DNA from: Lepidurus packardi
Taxonomy: Eukaryota; Arthropoda; Branchiopoda; Notostraca; Triopsidae
NCBI GenBank assembly: GCA_023053545.1
Contig: JAKZAN010000002.1
Location: 8,428,790 to 8,492,789, forward strand
DNA length: 64,000 nucleotides
Direction of reading: 5' to 3'
Below are positions 39,460-50,003 of this stretch, piece by piece. Position 1 is the first letter of the stretch, and each line of letters opens with the position of its first letter. A program made the translations under genes and the position numbers. The notes beneath the pieces are model-generated. The model made no database searches. It saw only the letters and a program-made list of their open reading frames with translations, and was not told the origin of the DNA.

Positions 39460-41491
39460 GATTATCCTTACCAAATCTGAATCTTGACTGAACCATTATC
39501 TGTTCATAAGGTCGGCTGAAAGCAATATTTCCGTCAAGACGTCAGAAAGGAAGACGTGGTTTGGGTTACATTATGATGTGTCTTTGGAAAATGGTCCACT
39601 CTTCCCGGAAGACGAGAACATTTGAGATATCTCCAGAACAATTCCAGAAATATATCATATACATATCATTCGAGAATCCGCATAGATCAAGTGTCCGTTT
39701 ATAGTTAAGATAATAGGCAACGTTGTATAAGTCTCTTTGTTTGATGACAAAAAATCGTTTGCCACAGTCCCCTATTTGCCACATTCCCTAGTCATTTTTT
39801 GTGAATGTGCGTCATAGACCTCAACAGATATCGGTAGACACCGAGCCTTATTCTCTTTCCTGGGAAATCCCTTTCCGCTTGTGGAAGTTTGTGGGAGATT
39901 TACAACATCCAAAATATTGCTCAAATAAATTGCAATGCTAGTATTTTCATTTTATCAGTACTGTGCACATAAAACGCTCAACATATGCATACAATGACCA
40001 ATAGTACCAACTTTATAATTTTGACCATTATGGGATTATGCGTACTGAGGTGTTAAAACGACCATACGACCGATTTAGACCTAGTCCAAGTACGATTGAT
40101 ATAGTAAATGGAATTGCAATCAAATCCGAGACAACAATTTCGCGGCAGGAACAAGTCTAGCTCCAATTTCAAGTCCCCTATGCTTCCGCTCACACAAGTT
40201 CAAATCAAGTCCAAATCCTGCCAAATGTTTTGTACAAGTCCACAATATGCTTGTAAATGGAGGACTCCATTTTGCACAAGACTCTGATGTTGACTGCTTG
40301 ATTACAACTAATATTACTGACTGCATAATAACCATTAAGCTGGTTGAACTTTTCAGGTATTCTTCTTGAAAACCTAAAAAAAGCCAGCCCATTGTACGCT
40401 AAATACTGGTGCTTTTCTCTATTATTCATTATGAGCACCTCTTACCTTTACTCATTTTCTAAAGTGAAAGGCTACTACAGTATACCCACAGTGACAACAT
40501 AATTTCTAGAATTTTATTCTGGTGAAGCTGTTACCTCCCTCAATGAAAATTCTCTAGAAAGAAATTTCCGCCTTTCTTCAAAATCCCATATCTTTAAGCG
40601 TCGAAGTTCAACTCCCTTCCAACTCCGTCCCTAGCAGCTGGCTTCCAATTCAAGAGCAGGTTCAACTTACTAGAAAAAAAGGCTTGTCGGGATTGATCAA
40701 CTCCGAGATGCGCTAAAAAATGGTTCTTCATCCGGACTTAAGTCTGGAACAAGTGCAAGTCCGCACACTCTGCTTTTAAGTGGAATATGATTAGTAAATC
40801 GACAAAGGAAATCGGGCGAACCGCAGGCCGCTTTCCCGGGAACCGCAGGCCGTGTCTTCCTTGGGAAGGCTAGGATGAATGCAGAACCACTTTACAAACT
40901 GGCAAATAGTGTTATTGATGACGGTTTCCTTGTCCCGAACACTAAGAAACGCCAGTAAAACTCTTTTTCTAATATTTTTTTGCAGTTAGTAGAGTTACAA
41001 ACTTTACCACTTGAATCGACTTATTTCCCGGTAAGCGATGTTACAAGTTGTGTAAACCAGGGAAGTCATAAAATACTGCAGTAACGAGATAGATTTGTAG
41101 GAATTAGCATGTTACTGAGTCACATTTTTCTTGGTAAACATAGGATTCATGTTTTGTTCATAAGAAAAATAAAGTTCCACGCTAAAATCAGCAGGTGATT
41201 CAGCAAAAATCGATATTGAACCGCGTGTTAACTCCCGTATTAAGAACAGATCGTTACCGAACGCCTGGACGCGCGTTGGTTAATTGGATAAGACAAATGT
41301 CACTTCACGTGACTTGGTCCACCTCATACTCTTTCCGCAACTGTAATCCCATTATCTGATCCAATTACTTTAGTTACCTATTCTTGGAAAGTTTTTGAGC
41401 ATAAAAAGAAGACGAGCTCTTCCTCGCTAGTGTCATTCATATCCTTATTCACTTTTAAAGTTGTCTCAGGAACGCTTGAGTCTCTGTCAAG
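39460..41491. other. Intergenic, 2 kb, divergent promoters
   Basis: Spacer between the mucin-like gene (minus) and arrestin (plus). No exon is supported. At 40819-40857 'AACCGCAGGCCG' occurs twice around a CCCGGG, the only GC-rich block here. Confidence 0.5.
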
Positions 41492-42976
41492 ATGGGTTTC
41501 GCCATGAAAGTTTTCAAAAAATCGTCTCCGAACGGGAAAGTGACCGTTTATTTGGGTAAACGTGAATTTGTGGACAACCTTGCTAGTGTTGAGCCGATAG
41601 GTAAATCCAAAATTTATATTTCTAGCTTAAACAAACAACGTGTACTCATCGTCAACATTTTCGTGTAACTATATTATGTTTTCTTTCAGATGGAGTAGTT
41701 GTTGTAGAAGATGATTATTTGAAGAATCGACGCATTTTCGGACAGGTTATTTGCAGCTTCCGTTATGGGCGCGAAGCGGATGAAGTCATGGGCCTAGAGT
41801 TCCAAAAGGAGTTGCTCATGGATTCAGGCGAGATCAGCTCCGCTTCAAAGAAAGCTAGTTTGTCGAAGATGCAAGATCGCTTGTTGAACAAATTGGGAGC
41901 CAACGCTTTCCCCTTCACTTTCCAATTGCCTAAAAACTCGCCACCTTCGGTGACCGTGCAACCTAATTCCGACGTGCAAGGCAAACCTTGTGGAGTAGAT
42001 TATACGTTGAAACTCTTCGTCGGAGAAAACATGGATGACCGCGCTCACAAGAGGTATTGCTATCGCAGCTCTGCTGTATCTCGCGAAATGTGAAACTAAC
42101 GTTAACATTTCTAGGAGTACAGTGGCATTAGGAATTCGTGTCATTCAATTCGCTCCCCGACAACATGGAAAGCAGCCATGCACGGTGGTCCGTCGTGATT
42201 TCGTATTAAGCCCTGGCGAGCTGGAGATTGAGCTAACTTTGGATAAACAAGTTTATAATCATGGAGAACCAGTGCAACTTCACTTGGCCATCCAAAACCG
42301 CAGTAATAAAACTGTCAAGAAAGTGCGCGCGCAGGTCCAGCAATGCGTCGACGTATGCCTGTTCGAGCACGGAAGTTATAAAACTTCCGTAGCAAGCTCA
42401 GATTCTACGTAAGTTAGTTTTTGATCTAAAAAAAAAACATTAGAAACTAATAATTATATGGCTAAAAGGGACGGTTGCCCTGTTCCACCAGGAGGGACTT
42501 TGCATCGGACAATAAGCTTAGTGCCAGATGTCACCCAAGCTTCTTTAGATAAGCACGGAGTGGCAATGGATGGCGCTCTTAAAACGGATAAATCAGGATT
42601 GGCCTCGACGACGTTGTGAGCCTTGCTGCGGTGGTTCAAATTGGGCAAAAATAATTGGTTCTTTTTCTCTTAAGAATGTCTAATCCTGAAGACCGTGACT
42701 CATTTGGAATTGTCGTAACGTACTATGCGAAAGTCCGTCTATTCCTGGGAGCACTAGCAGGGGAAGTAGTAGCGGAATTACCTTTCATTCTGATGCATCC
42801 TAAGGTAGTTCGTACTTAGAGGAATTCGAAGCAGGTTAACTAAAAGTTTGTACTCTTAGCCAACTCCTAAGAAACTTATGGCGATGGACAGTGTAGCTGT
42901 AGAAGACTTCACTGGCGAAGACTTGGGTGAGGATATGTCTCGCATGAAATTGGAAACCGTGGACGACGTGAACTAA
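41492..42976 (+). CDS. Beta-arrestin (non-visual arrestin type) with short C-terminal tail
   Basis: Cytosolic adaptor that binds phosphorylated G-protein-coupled receptors (family knowledge). Exons 41492-41600, 41690-42053, 42115-42408, 42469-42615, 42675-42804, 42860-42976; 386 residues. N-domain: '[23 protein letters not shown]', with the phosphate-sensing Lys pair, and '[17 protein letters not shown]'. Then '[16 protein letters not shown]', '[10 protein letters not shown]', '[24 protein letters not shown]', the gate loop '[17 protein letters not shown]' with the polar-core Asp, and '[13 protein letters not shown]'. The tail after 'LPFILMHPK' is only about 40 residues. I see no L-Phi-x-Phi-[DE] clathrin box and no intact FxxFxxxR AP2 motif, so endocytic coupling may be weak. 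Confidence 0.95.
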
Positions 42977-43478
42977 ACGGATCTCAACTTAGTCTTGTAC
43001 CTAAATTATTGATGGTGTCTATTTGTGGAAACTGGTAAACTGGATAAATTTGTGCCATAGCTGTGAGCGAGGTTGGGATTCATGGGAGCTTCCGTGACAC
43101 AACAGAATTTAATCACACATGAGCTAACTTAATACATTTGCAAGCTGGATGAATGCAGACGCTTACGTATTTTAAATGACAAAAAACTGACTTATTAGAC
43201 ACCATCACGTAATACTGTATATGCAAACCAAAACAATGAAGCTCTTCGATACAAGTTTCAATATATGTGGCCAAGTATTTTTTACTTCGTACAGGTGGGC
43301 ATTGCGGGATTTATTTGTTTTTAGAGATCTAACAACAAGCGTCAATTAGGTACATATTTTGTCTGTAGCTTTTCGTACTGACAAGTTCAAACTTACACGA
43401 AGGTACGTTCGAATGACCCTAAATGCCAGCTTATGTATAGTAAAAGCATACAATAACATGAGTTTAGTGTTACTATTT
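42977..43478. other. Convergent 3' spacer between arrestin and Ly6-like genes
   Basis: About 500 bp. No gene or repeat is seen. Confidence 0.5.
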
Positions 43479-44061
43479 TTAACGAAAAATAACCAGCAGC
43501 GCGGCGAACAGAAGTAAAATATTGGAAACCTGCACAAGGTTAGAAGTGTTATATCCTGGTACTATAATTATGTTTCCACCATTTCCGTTATTGTTGTTAC
43601 TGCCATCATTGATACCATCTCCGTTATTGCACAAACTTGTCTGGCATGAACTAGCCCAAATTACGTAATCACCACCTTCGTTCTTGCCGTCAGGCAAAGG
43701 GTCATCTTCACATCCTCGGTAAAATGTGGCGATGACATCTGGTAAGTGAGGCGAGACAAAGTTTATGAATGTTCCAAGTAAAGAAATCGTTTACTAGTGT
43801 CATACCTGGATCTGAAGCGTATTCGTATCTGCGGACGGTACAGAACTTGTATTTACACGCAACGATGTTTTGTCCTTGAACCTGGTTTGGATCCGTAATA
43901 CACATTCTGTCAGCTCCTTGGCTAATGCATGAGTAGCATTGCAAGGTACCTAATAGGTGCCATCATAACAAAAAAACTCAAGCGACAGTTATAAATAAAA
44001 TGTTACCTGTCACAACAGCCATTACACTAAACGCTGTAACTAGGTATAGAAAATACATCAT
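43479..44061 (-). CDS. Ly6/uPAR three-finger, probably GPI-anchored protein
   Basis: Exons in gene order: 44061-44007, 43949-43806, 43738-43479; 152 residues. Signal peptide 'MMYFLYLVTAFSVMAVVTG', then L-Q-C-Y-S-C (the Ly6 start pattern), further Cys at the expected spacing, and the closing C-x4-C-N-N at 'CQTSLCNN', the hallmark end of a three-finger fold. A Gly/Asn-rich linker (N-N-N-N-G-N-G-G) leads to a C-terminal hydrophobic stretch 'VSNILLLFAALLVIF' with only one residue after it, typical of a GPI signal. A second in-frame ATG follows the first directly. Ligand unknown. Confidence 0.85.
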
Positions 44062-45131
44062 GTTTACACTCTTTTCTCACTGCATGTAAATAGCTAGGGA
44101 GTGGTTGAATGAGACTTGAGGTTTCAATTTAAAGCTTTCTGGAGATAAGCTATCAGAACATTCTAATCGCGAAATGACATTAGTACGATCTCAAGCTAGC
44201 CGGAATTCAAGAACCCATTAAAAAGTAACCGTGTTTGACAAAGAAAACCATTTAATGCTGTGGGAAAATACTTTGGTCATTAGAAAGTAAAAATTTGTTA
44301 AAAAGCCAAAGGGATGACTTCTTGGACTTCTACTTTTAGTTATATTTTATGGAATCGAAGTATATATGAAATTTTAAACCTATATTTGTCTTTTTATACG
44401 ATAAGCGATTTACTTGCTTAATCTGTCCGGTTTCGTAACAGAAGACTTCAAGGTTTATTTCTAATGACAGGTTCGCAGTTTAGATTACTCAGGTAGGAAT
44501 ACTGGGTTCAAAAACAACGTATAACTCCTTTAGTTAATGACGGAAGCAATTCCCACTCAACACCCTTATAATACGGAAGTTCGCGGACCGACTTCTTTAC
44601 GGTTCACATTACGAAGCACACCAATCAATCCAATAGGGAGATATGCAGACACTAATTGCATGGGGTCCGTTTATAGTTACATTTTTTATAGGCAAGTATG
44701 TGGTACAGGTTCATGTGGTGTATTACCTGTCTGTTTGGTCTGCCTGCAGGATCCATAGCGAGCGTACCTAGGGTGCGTACATCAGGTAGGAATGATTAAC
44801 GACCGGAAACATACCTTGCATTAAAGCAAGGTACAGATTCGGCTTTGCAGTAAACCAAAAAATTACCAATATCCGGAATATACTTACGGCATAAATTGAT
44901 ATTACCTGTTGGGTGAAAGGCAAAGTATACGATTTATACTTCTTAGCGCCACGCGAAGTAAGAAGAACAGCCCCCAAACTTGTTTTATTTCGCTTTCTTT
45001 CCTTCGTGAAGGACCGAAAGGTTCTTTGTTACAGGATAGAGTACAGTGATTGCATTAGTTTTCCGATGTTAGTCAAACCCAGGAACTAATCCCAAAACAT
45101 TCGCTTCAGCTCAGAAGCCAGACTTGGCAAA
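44062..45131. other. Intergenic, 1.07 kb, with one weak open frame
   Basis: Divergent promoter region. An open frame at 44537-44758 (73 codons) reads 'MTEAIPTQHPYNTEVRGPTS' and ends in a Cys-rich stretch. It has no recognisable domain or clear splice partners, so I do not call it a gene. Confidence 0.4.
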
Positions 45132-45926
45132 ATGAAGTTATTCTTGCTGACTTGGCTAGTCTTCTTTACTGTTAACGGTTTAACAGCCAATTGGTTTGCC
45201 TGCGACTTTGTTCCAAAAAATCTTACAATCCTGGACATTAGGCCTAGTCTGTCTCCAATACTTTGCGCTTCTCTTTGTAATCAGCACCTTAATTGCCAAG
45301 CCATTTTCTGGAAAGGTAAGACAGTAAGAGAAGGAAAACACTTTTCTGAATTGGTTTTAAAACAGCCCTTAAATTAAATTTACACTTAAGGTACCGAGCC
45401 AAGATGCGGCATAGTTTCCAAGTCGACAAACGGTTCAGCTTTAGATCTGGCGGCAGGGAAACTGTATGTCAAAAATAAATCCACCTGTACTATTAGTGGT
45501 ATGGGTTTGCCGATGGTGACCCTAGCTTTAAACTCAACCAACTGCAAAGCCAATGCGACAAGCTTTAATACAGCTTATCCTCCATGTGATGCATTGAGGA
45601 CATCACTTTGGGGTTTTTCTTCCAGCGAGAGCTTAAGTAAAATCCCTGAATGGTGGTACACATTGAATGCGACGTGTATGATCGACAAGATTTGGGTTCG
45701 CCAGCCAAGCTCCAGTCAGAATATGTCCATTTATGTTCTACCAAGCTTATCTAGCCCACGAAGTCCGACATCATTGTGTTTTCAACAGAAGAGTCCAGTA
45801 ACAACTAGCATCACTTATTCGTACACTTGTGAGCAACTATTGTCCGGCAATTTCGTGGTTATAACGAGGGAGCGTCCCGGATCCCTTTCATTTTGGTATT
45901 TGGAAATTCACGGGAGGTGCCCTTAG
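45132..45926 (+). CDS. Secreted PAN/apple-like plus discoidin-like protein, copy 1
   Basis: Exons 45132-45315 and 45391-45926; 239 residues. Signal peptide M-K-L-F-L-L-T-W-L-V-F-F-T-V. An apple/PAN-like motif follows: 'LCASLCNQHLNCQAIFWKG' with its paired Cys. The C-terminal half resembles an F5/8-type (discoidin, fucolectin-like) beta sandwich: 'PCDALRTS', 'PEWWYTLNATCMIDKIWVRQP', 'NMSIYVLPS', 'YTCEQLLSGNFVVITRERPG', 'FWYLEIHGRC'. Such proteins bind surface sugars or lipids in other animals; the ligand here is unknown. A close paralogue follows at 46693-47540. Confidence 0.8.
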
Positions 45927-46692
45927 TTACAAAGACTTGCTCATTCCACCGTGTTAAAAAGGAAAAAAATTGCACAAGGGTTAGTTTTTTTTATAATACG
46001 TCACTGTATAGTTTTAGTGTCAAGAAATGTATTTTCAGATTTTCTTTTAGACTCTCGGTTTGGATCTCTCCAGAATATCAAGACAGAATCCTTTCATACA
46101 GTAACTTTACAATAATATCCGTATAAATCCGTATATGTCCGTATTGTGGAATATTATGAAATAAAATACGTGAAAAGTCAGGCTTCCTTGATATGGGTAT
46201 TTGGTACTTTTTGAGCAGTTACCATTTAGTCTTCCTATACTCATTGAATACAAGTTTTGTAGGTATATATAATCACGAGCTCAACGATAAGATTCGAACT
46301 AGGAATTTATTCATCAATTCCATAGGTCCAGAACCCGAATCTTATAGACCCATTGTATGATTTTGCCTAAATTACGAGTAAAATTACCTTTTCGCAGAAT
46401 GGATTACAAATTTATTAAAACTAGAATGTGTTAATGACATTTCTGAAATTATTTGGATTAACTGCAAATTACTAGCTTTATGCTTCCTCACAGTAACGCG
46501 CATAATAAAGAACTCTCCACAACCTTTCTTCTCTATTGTAAGCAGTCACAATCGAGCGAATAAATGGATCACGTGGCGTACCCGTGCTAAGAAATATCGG
46601 ATATACTTCTAGTAGTCCGAAATTAGTCTGACCCAGGATTGTGAACCAAAACCTTCTACTTCAACTCCTAAGAAACGGGACTCCTTTAAAAA
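45927..46692. other. Spacer between the two PAN/discoidin-like genes
   Basis: About 770 bp, AT-rich, containing the promoter of copy 2. No gene is seen. Upstream of both starts there are similar words (for example 'AGTCTGACCCAGGA' near 46625 versus 'AGTCAAACCCAGGA' near 45071), consistent with a duplicated promoter. Confidence 0.5.
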
Positions 46693-47540
46693 ATGAAGTC
46701 CATTTCGCTGACTCTGATTACCTACTCAGTTGTTAACGCCATTACTGTCAATATCCAGTGGTTTGTCTGCTCCGTAATTCCCAGAAATCTTACAATAATA
46801 GAGAATCCTCCTAGTCTTTCGCTAATGATGTGTACTTTCCTTTGTAACAAGCATGCTAACTGCCAAGCCATTTTATGGAAAAGTGAGATCGCATTTAATA
46901 ATGAAATTACTTGTCTGAATTAATATTAGGAAGCCCTAAATCCAATTTACTTTAAGGTACCGAACCAGGATGTGGCATAGTTTCCAACTCGGCAAGCGGA
47001 TCATCTATAAATATGACAATTGGGAAACTCTACGTTAAACGTAAGTCGAGCTGTACTATTAGTGGTATGGGTTTGCCGATGGTGACCCTAGCTTTGAACT
47101 CAACCAACTGCAGAGCCAATGCGACAAGCTTAAATACAGCTTATCCTCCGTGCGACGCATTGAGGACGTCAACTTCGGGGTTTGCTTCCAGCGAGAGCTT
47201 AAGTAACATCCCTGAATGGTGGTATACATTGAATGCGACGTGCATGATCGACCACGTTAGGGTTCGACAGCCAGACGAAGACCAGAATATGTCCATCTAT
47301 GTTCTACCAAGCTTATCCAGCCCGCGAAATCCGACTTATTTGTGTTACCAACAAATGAGCCTCGTGACAACCAGCATCACGTACTCCTACGCTTGTGAGC
47401 AATTGCTGTCCGGCAAGTACGTGGTGATCACACGGGAGCTTCCTGGATCCCTACGCGCATGGCATATCGAAATTCACGGCCTTTGTTATTTACAGATACT
47501 TACAGAGTCATATCTTCAAAGAAAAGATGGATTAGTTTAG
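46693..47540 (+). CDS. Secreted PAN/apple-like plus discoidin-like protein, copy 2
   Basis: Exons 46693-46882 and 46957-47540; 257 residues. The domain order and exon phase are the same as in copy 1. The discoidin-like half is strongly conserved ('SGMGLPMVTLALNSTNC' is identical), while the PAN-like half and signal peptide differ more. The protein runs about 15 residues past the copy-1 end ('LTESYLQRKDGLV') because the stop after the final Cys is lost. The surface segment after 'MID' differs (H-V-R-V-R-Q-P-D-E-D against K-I-W-V-R-Q-P-S-S-S), which may change ligand choice (inference). Confidence 0.8.
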
Positions 47541-47814
47541 TTGTGATATAGTACTGTATAGTTGAATGCTAATAATGTAGTTTTCGGGTTTCTGATCGAA
47601 GTTTCCTATTTTCTGTGTTGAAATTTTCCCAAATAGCAAAGCAGCATTGTTACACACAATCAGCTTACAATGATATCGATATAAATACTACGTAATATTA
47701 TGAATAAAATTCAACCTGACTCAAAACTTGAATGCATAAGACTTTAAATGTCAGACCTTTTCTGGTACTCATAAACACAAATTATTTTTTGGTTCTTTTT
47801 TGGCACTTAATGTT

Positions 47815-50003
47815 TTAAACCCTTCCTATATAATCGTCGTCACTGTAATGAGAGTTTTCACCACCATCTGGGGGATGGTCAAAACTTGGAACGGTGGAAG
47901 GGATTTCTATGCTGGATGTAGTTTCTAACTTACTGAATGTAGTTTCCAACATACTGGATGTAGTTTCCAACGTATTGGATGTAGCTTCCAAAGTACTGGA
48001 TGTACTTTCCAACATACCGGATGTATTTTCCAACGTATTGGACGTAGTTCCCAACGTACTGGGCGTAGTTTTCAAGGTACTAGAAGTACTTTCCAACGTT
48101 CTGGATGTAGTTTTGAACGTACTGGACGTAGTTTTCAAGGTACTGGAAGTGCTTTCCAGCGTATGGTAAGTATTTCCCGAAAGAACCGAAGAAGCTTCAA
48201 AAGCCAAAGTAGTTTCCAACGAATCGGAAGAAGTTCCAAGCGTTGGAGTAAAATTCAATGCTTTAATATGCGAGGAAGAAGAATTTCTTTCATTATTATT
48301 ATTGACTGAAGATGCCGCGGGAATCGAAACTGATGAAGTTTCCACAATCGAAGAATGATTTCGGAATTCGACGAAAAAAGGTGGCTGATATTTGTCCCCT
48401 AAGTTAGACTTTTCCAGTATATTTTCGGTCGTGGTTAACACGACGTTATAGTTACCATTCTTTGTTGATCTATTATTAGTTTGTTCGTGGTACTCTCCTT
48501 CCTTTGTTGTTGCTAGCGAAGGGAGGGTTAGATTTAAGTCCTTTGGTTTACTTGTTATTTCCGTCAATAATGATGTTCTTGTAGCCGGTTTGACACTATT
48601 AATTTCCGCTGCGCCAGTCACTGGTAACCTTTTGTGACTAGTGGCTGATGGCTTGGTAAAATCCATATAAGTTGTTGTGTCAGTAGATGACAAAGGAAGT
48701 GCAGTAGTCGAGACACTGGATTTTGTAAAGGTGGAGGTGGAACGTGCATTGGTGGAAGTGGAAGTGGTATGAGGCATACTTTTAGTGAAGCGAACAGACA
48801 GCAATTCGATTGGCTTTATGTTAGTTGTATCTTTTGGAGTACCCTGTGTACTACGTAGTGTGACTTTGGCGGTCGATGTTGACTCGAGCAACGTGGGAGA
48901 ATGTTTAGGTTTACGAGCCTCTTTTAGTGCCTCTCCTCGATGCAGGAGAGTAACGTTAATTGATACCGAATCAGCGGCAAGAATTCTCGAGTTATACGAC
49001 CAAATTTCGCAAACGACGCTTATTTGCTCATGCTGGTAATTGAGAACAAAAGGATCGTCCACTTTAATTGTCACAGGTGGATAGCAGTTTCCAGGAACTT
49101 TGCCAAGCGGAAATAATTTTCTTAGGAACAATAAAAATGCGGCTGTTAATATTTTGAATACTTGGAAACTGAGCGCTTACTTAGGAAAGCCGCTGGCTGG
49201 CCAGATACTCGTAAGTTGTTTCCTGTAGTAGAAATCATGGAGTTTTCCATGGCGAATATACGACTTATTCTGGGCAATGATGTCGCAAGACACTGGTAAA
49301 AAATCATTTTTGTAATGTGGAAGCCAGTTAGTCTGCAAAAAGTCGCCAGGAATCCAGTTTTGCGTCTTAAAGAATAGTGTATTTAGTATTGGATATTATT
49401 TACTATTTTGTATTCTTATATTACTTCTTCCAATCGAGCTACTAAGCAAAAGAAGCCGTCGTCGAGTCCATAATACTTCGTCCAATCGCAATCCCCCAAG
49501 CTTAATTCGGGAGCCTTTATACAAGCTTTTCTTTTGTATTCAGCGTATTCTACACTTCAACGAAAAAACAGGGTGGAGTATTCATACTCAATATGTTCCA
49601 AGAAAGAATGTTTGTAATAGTTGCAGTCTGTTCTGTACTTACCGTCTAAAACCAGGTTCATATAATTTTGGGAGTACTCAGCAGGCTTCTTAAAATCTAC
49701 AGTAATACTTGCTCGGTTTGCAGGAAGAAACGTCAAGTGACCCATCTTAGTAGTTTTGAGTGAAGGTATCGGATTTGCATCCTCTCCATTAAGGCTATCG
49801 TGCGAGGTTGCCGAATGCGCTTGCGGTCGTTCATCATATGCAGCATTTTCAGAGTTAAAATACAGAAGCATGAAAAAAAATATACACGCTTCTATTGTGA
49901 TGATGCCAGCCACAGTCCCTACAAGAAACGCTGATAATTGTGCTTTGAAAGAGCAAAACTTACAGTAGAAGCAAATCTTGCATTTTCGGTTGCACCACAC
50001 CAT
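47815..50003 (-). CDS. Type II mucin-like membrane protein, paralogue 2 (643 residues)
   Basis: Paralogue of the gene at 36407-39459. Exons in gene order: 50003-49964, 49918-49643, 49549-49425, 49365-49181, 49120-47815. Intron phases are identical, and exons 1 and 4 have the same lengths (40 and 185 nt). The N-terminus is M-V-W-C-N-R-K-C-K-I-C-F, then the membrane helix. The conserved ectodomain start has 'GHLTFLPANRASITVDF', 'WIPGDFLQT', 'IWPASGFP', 'CYPPVTIKVDDPFVL' and 'INVTLLHRGE'. The Ser/Thr-rich part is shorter, has one block instead of two, and contains a run of eight-residue repeats near the C-terminus. The tail is acidic ('HYSDDDYIG'). Function unknown. Confidence 0.82.
47915..48170 (-). 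repeat. Coding minisatellite, about 24-bp units
   Basis: About ten near copies of a 24-bp unit encode T-L-E-T-T-S-S-T and variants (TLKTTSST, TLESTSST, MLETTFSK) in the mucin-like gene. On the plus strand it reads as repeats of 'GTACTGGATGTAGTTTCCAA'. Units differ slightly, so it is not brand new, but copy number is likely to vary between individuals. Confidence 0.9.

Noticed and set aside
39566-39784. 72-codon minus-strand open frame upstream of the mucin-like gene
   Set aside because: No match to the mucin-like exons and no good splice sites in frame.
44537-44758. Small Cys-rich open frame of 73 codons
   Set aside because: No family resemblance and no believable splice partners. Kept only as a weak possibility.
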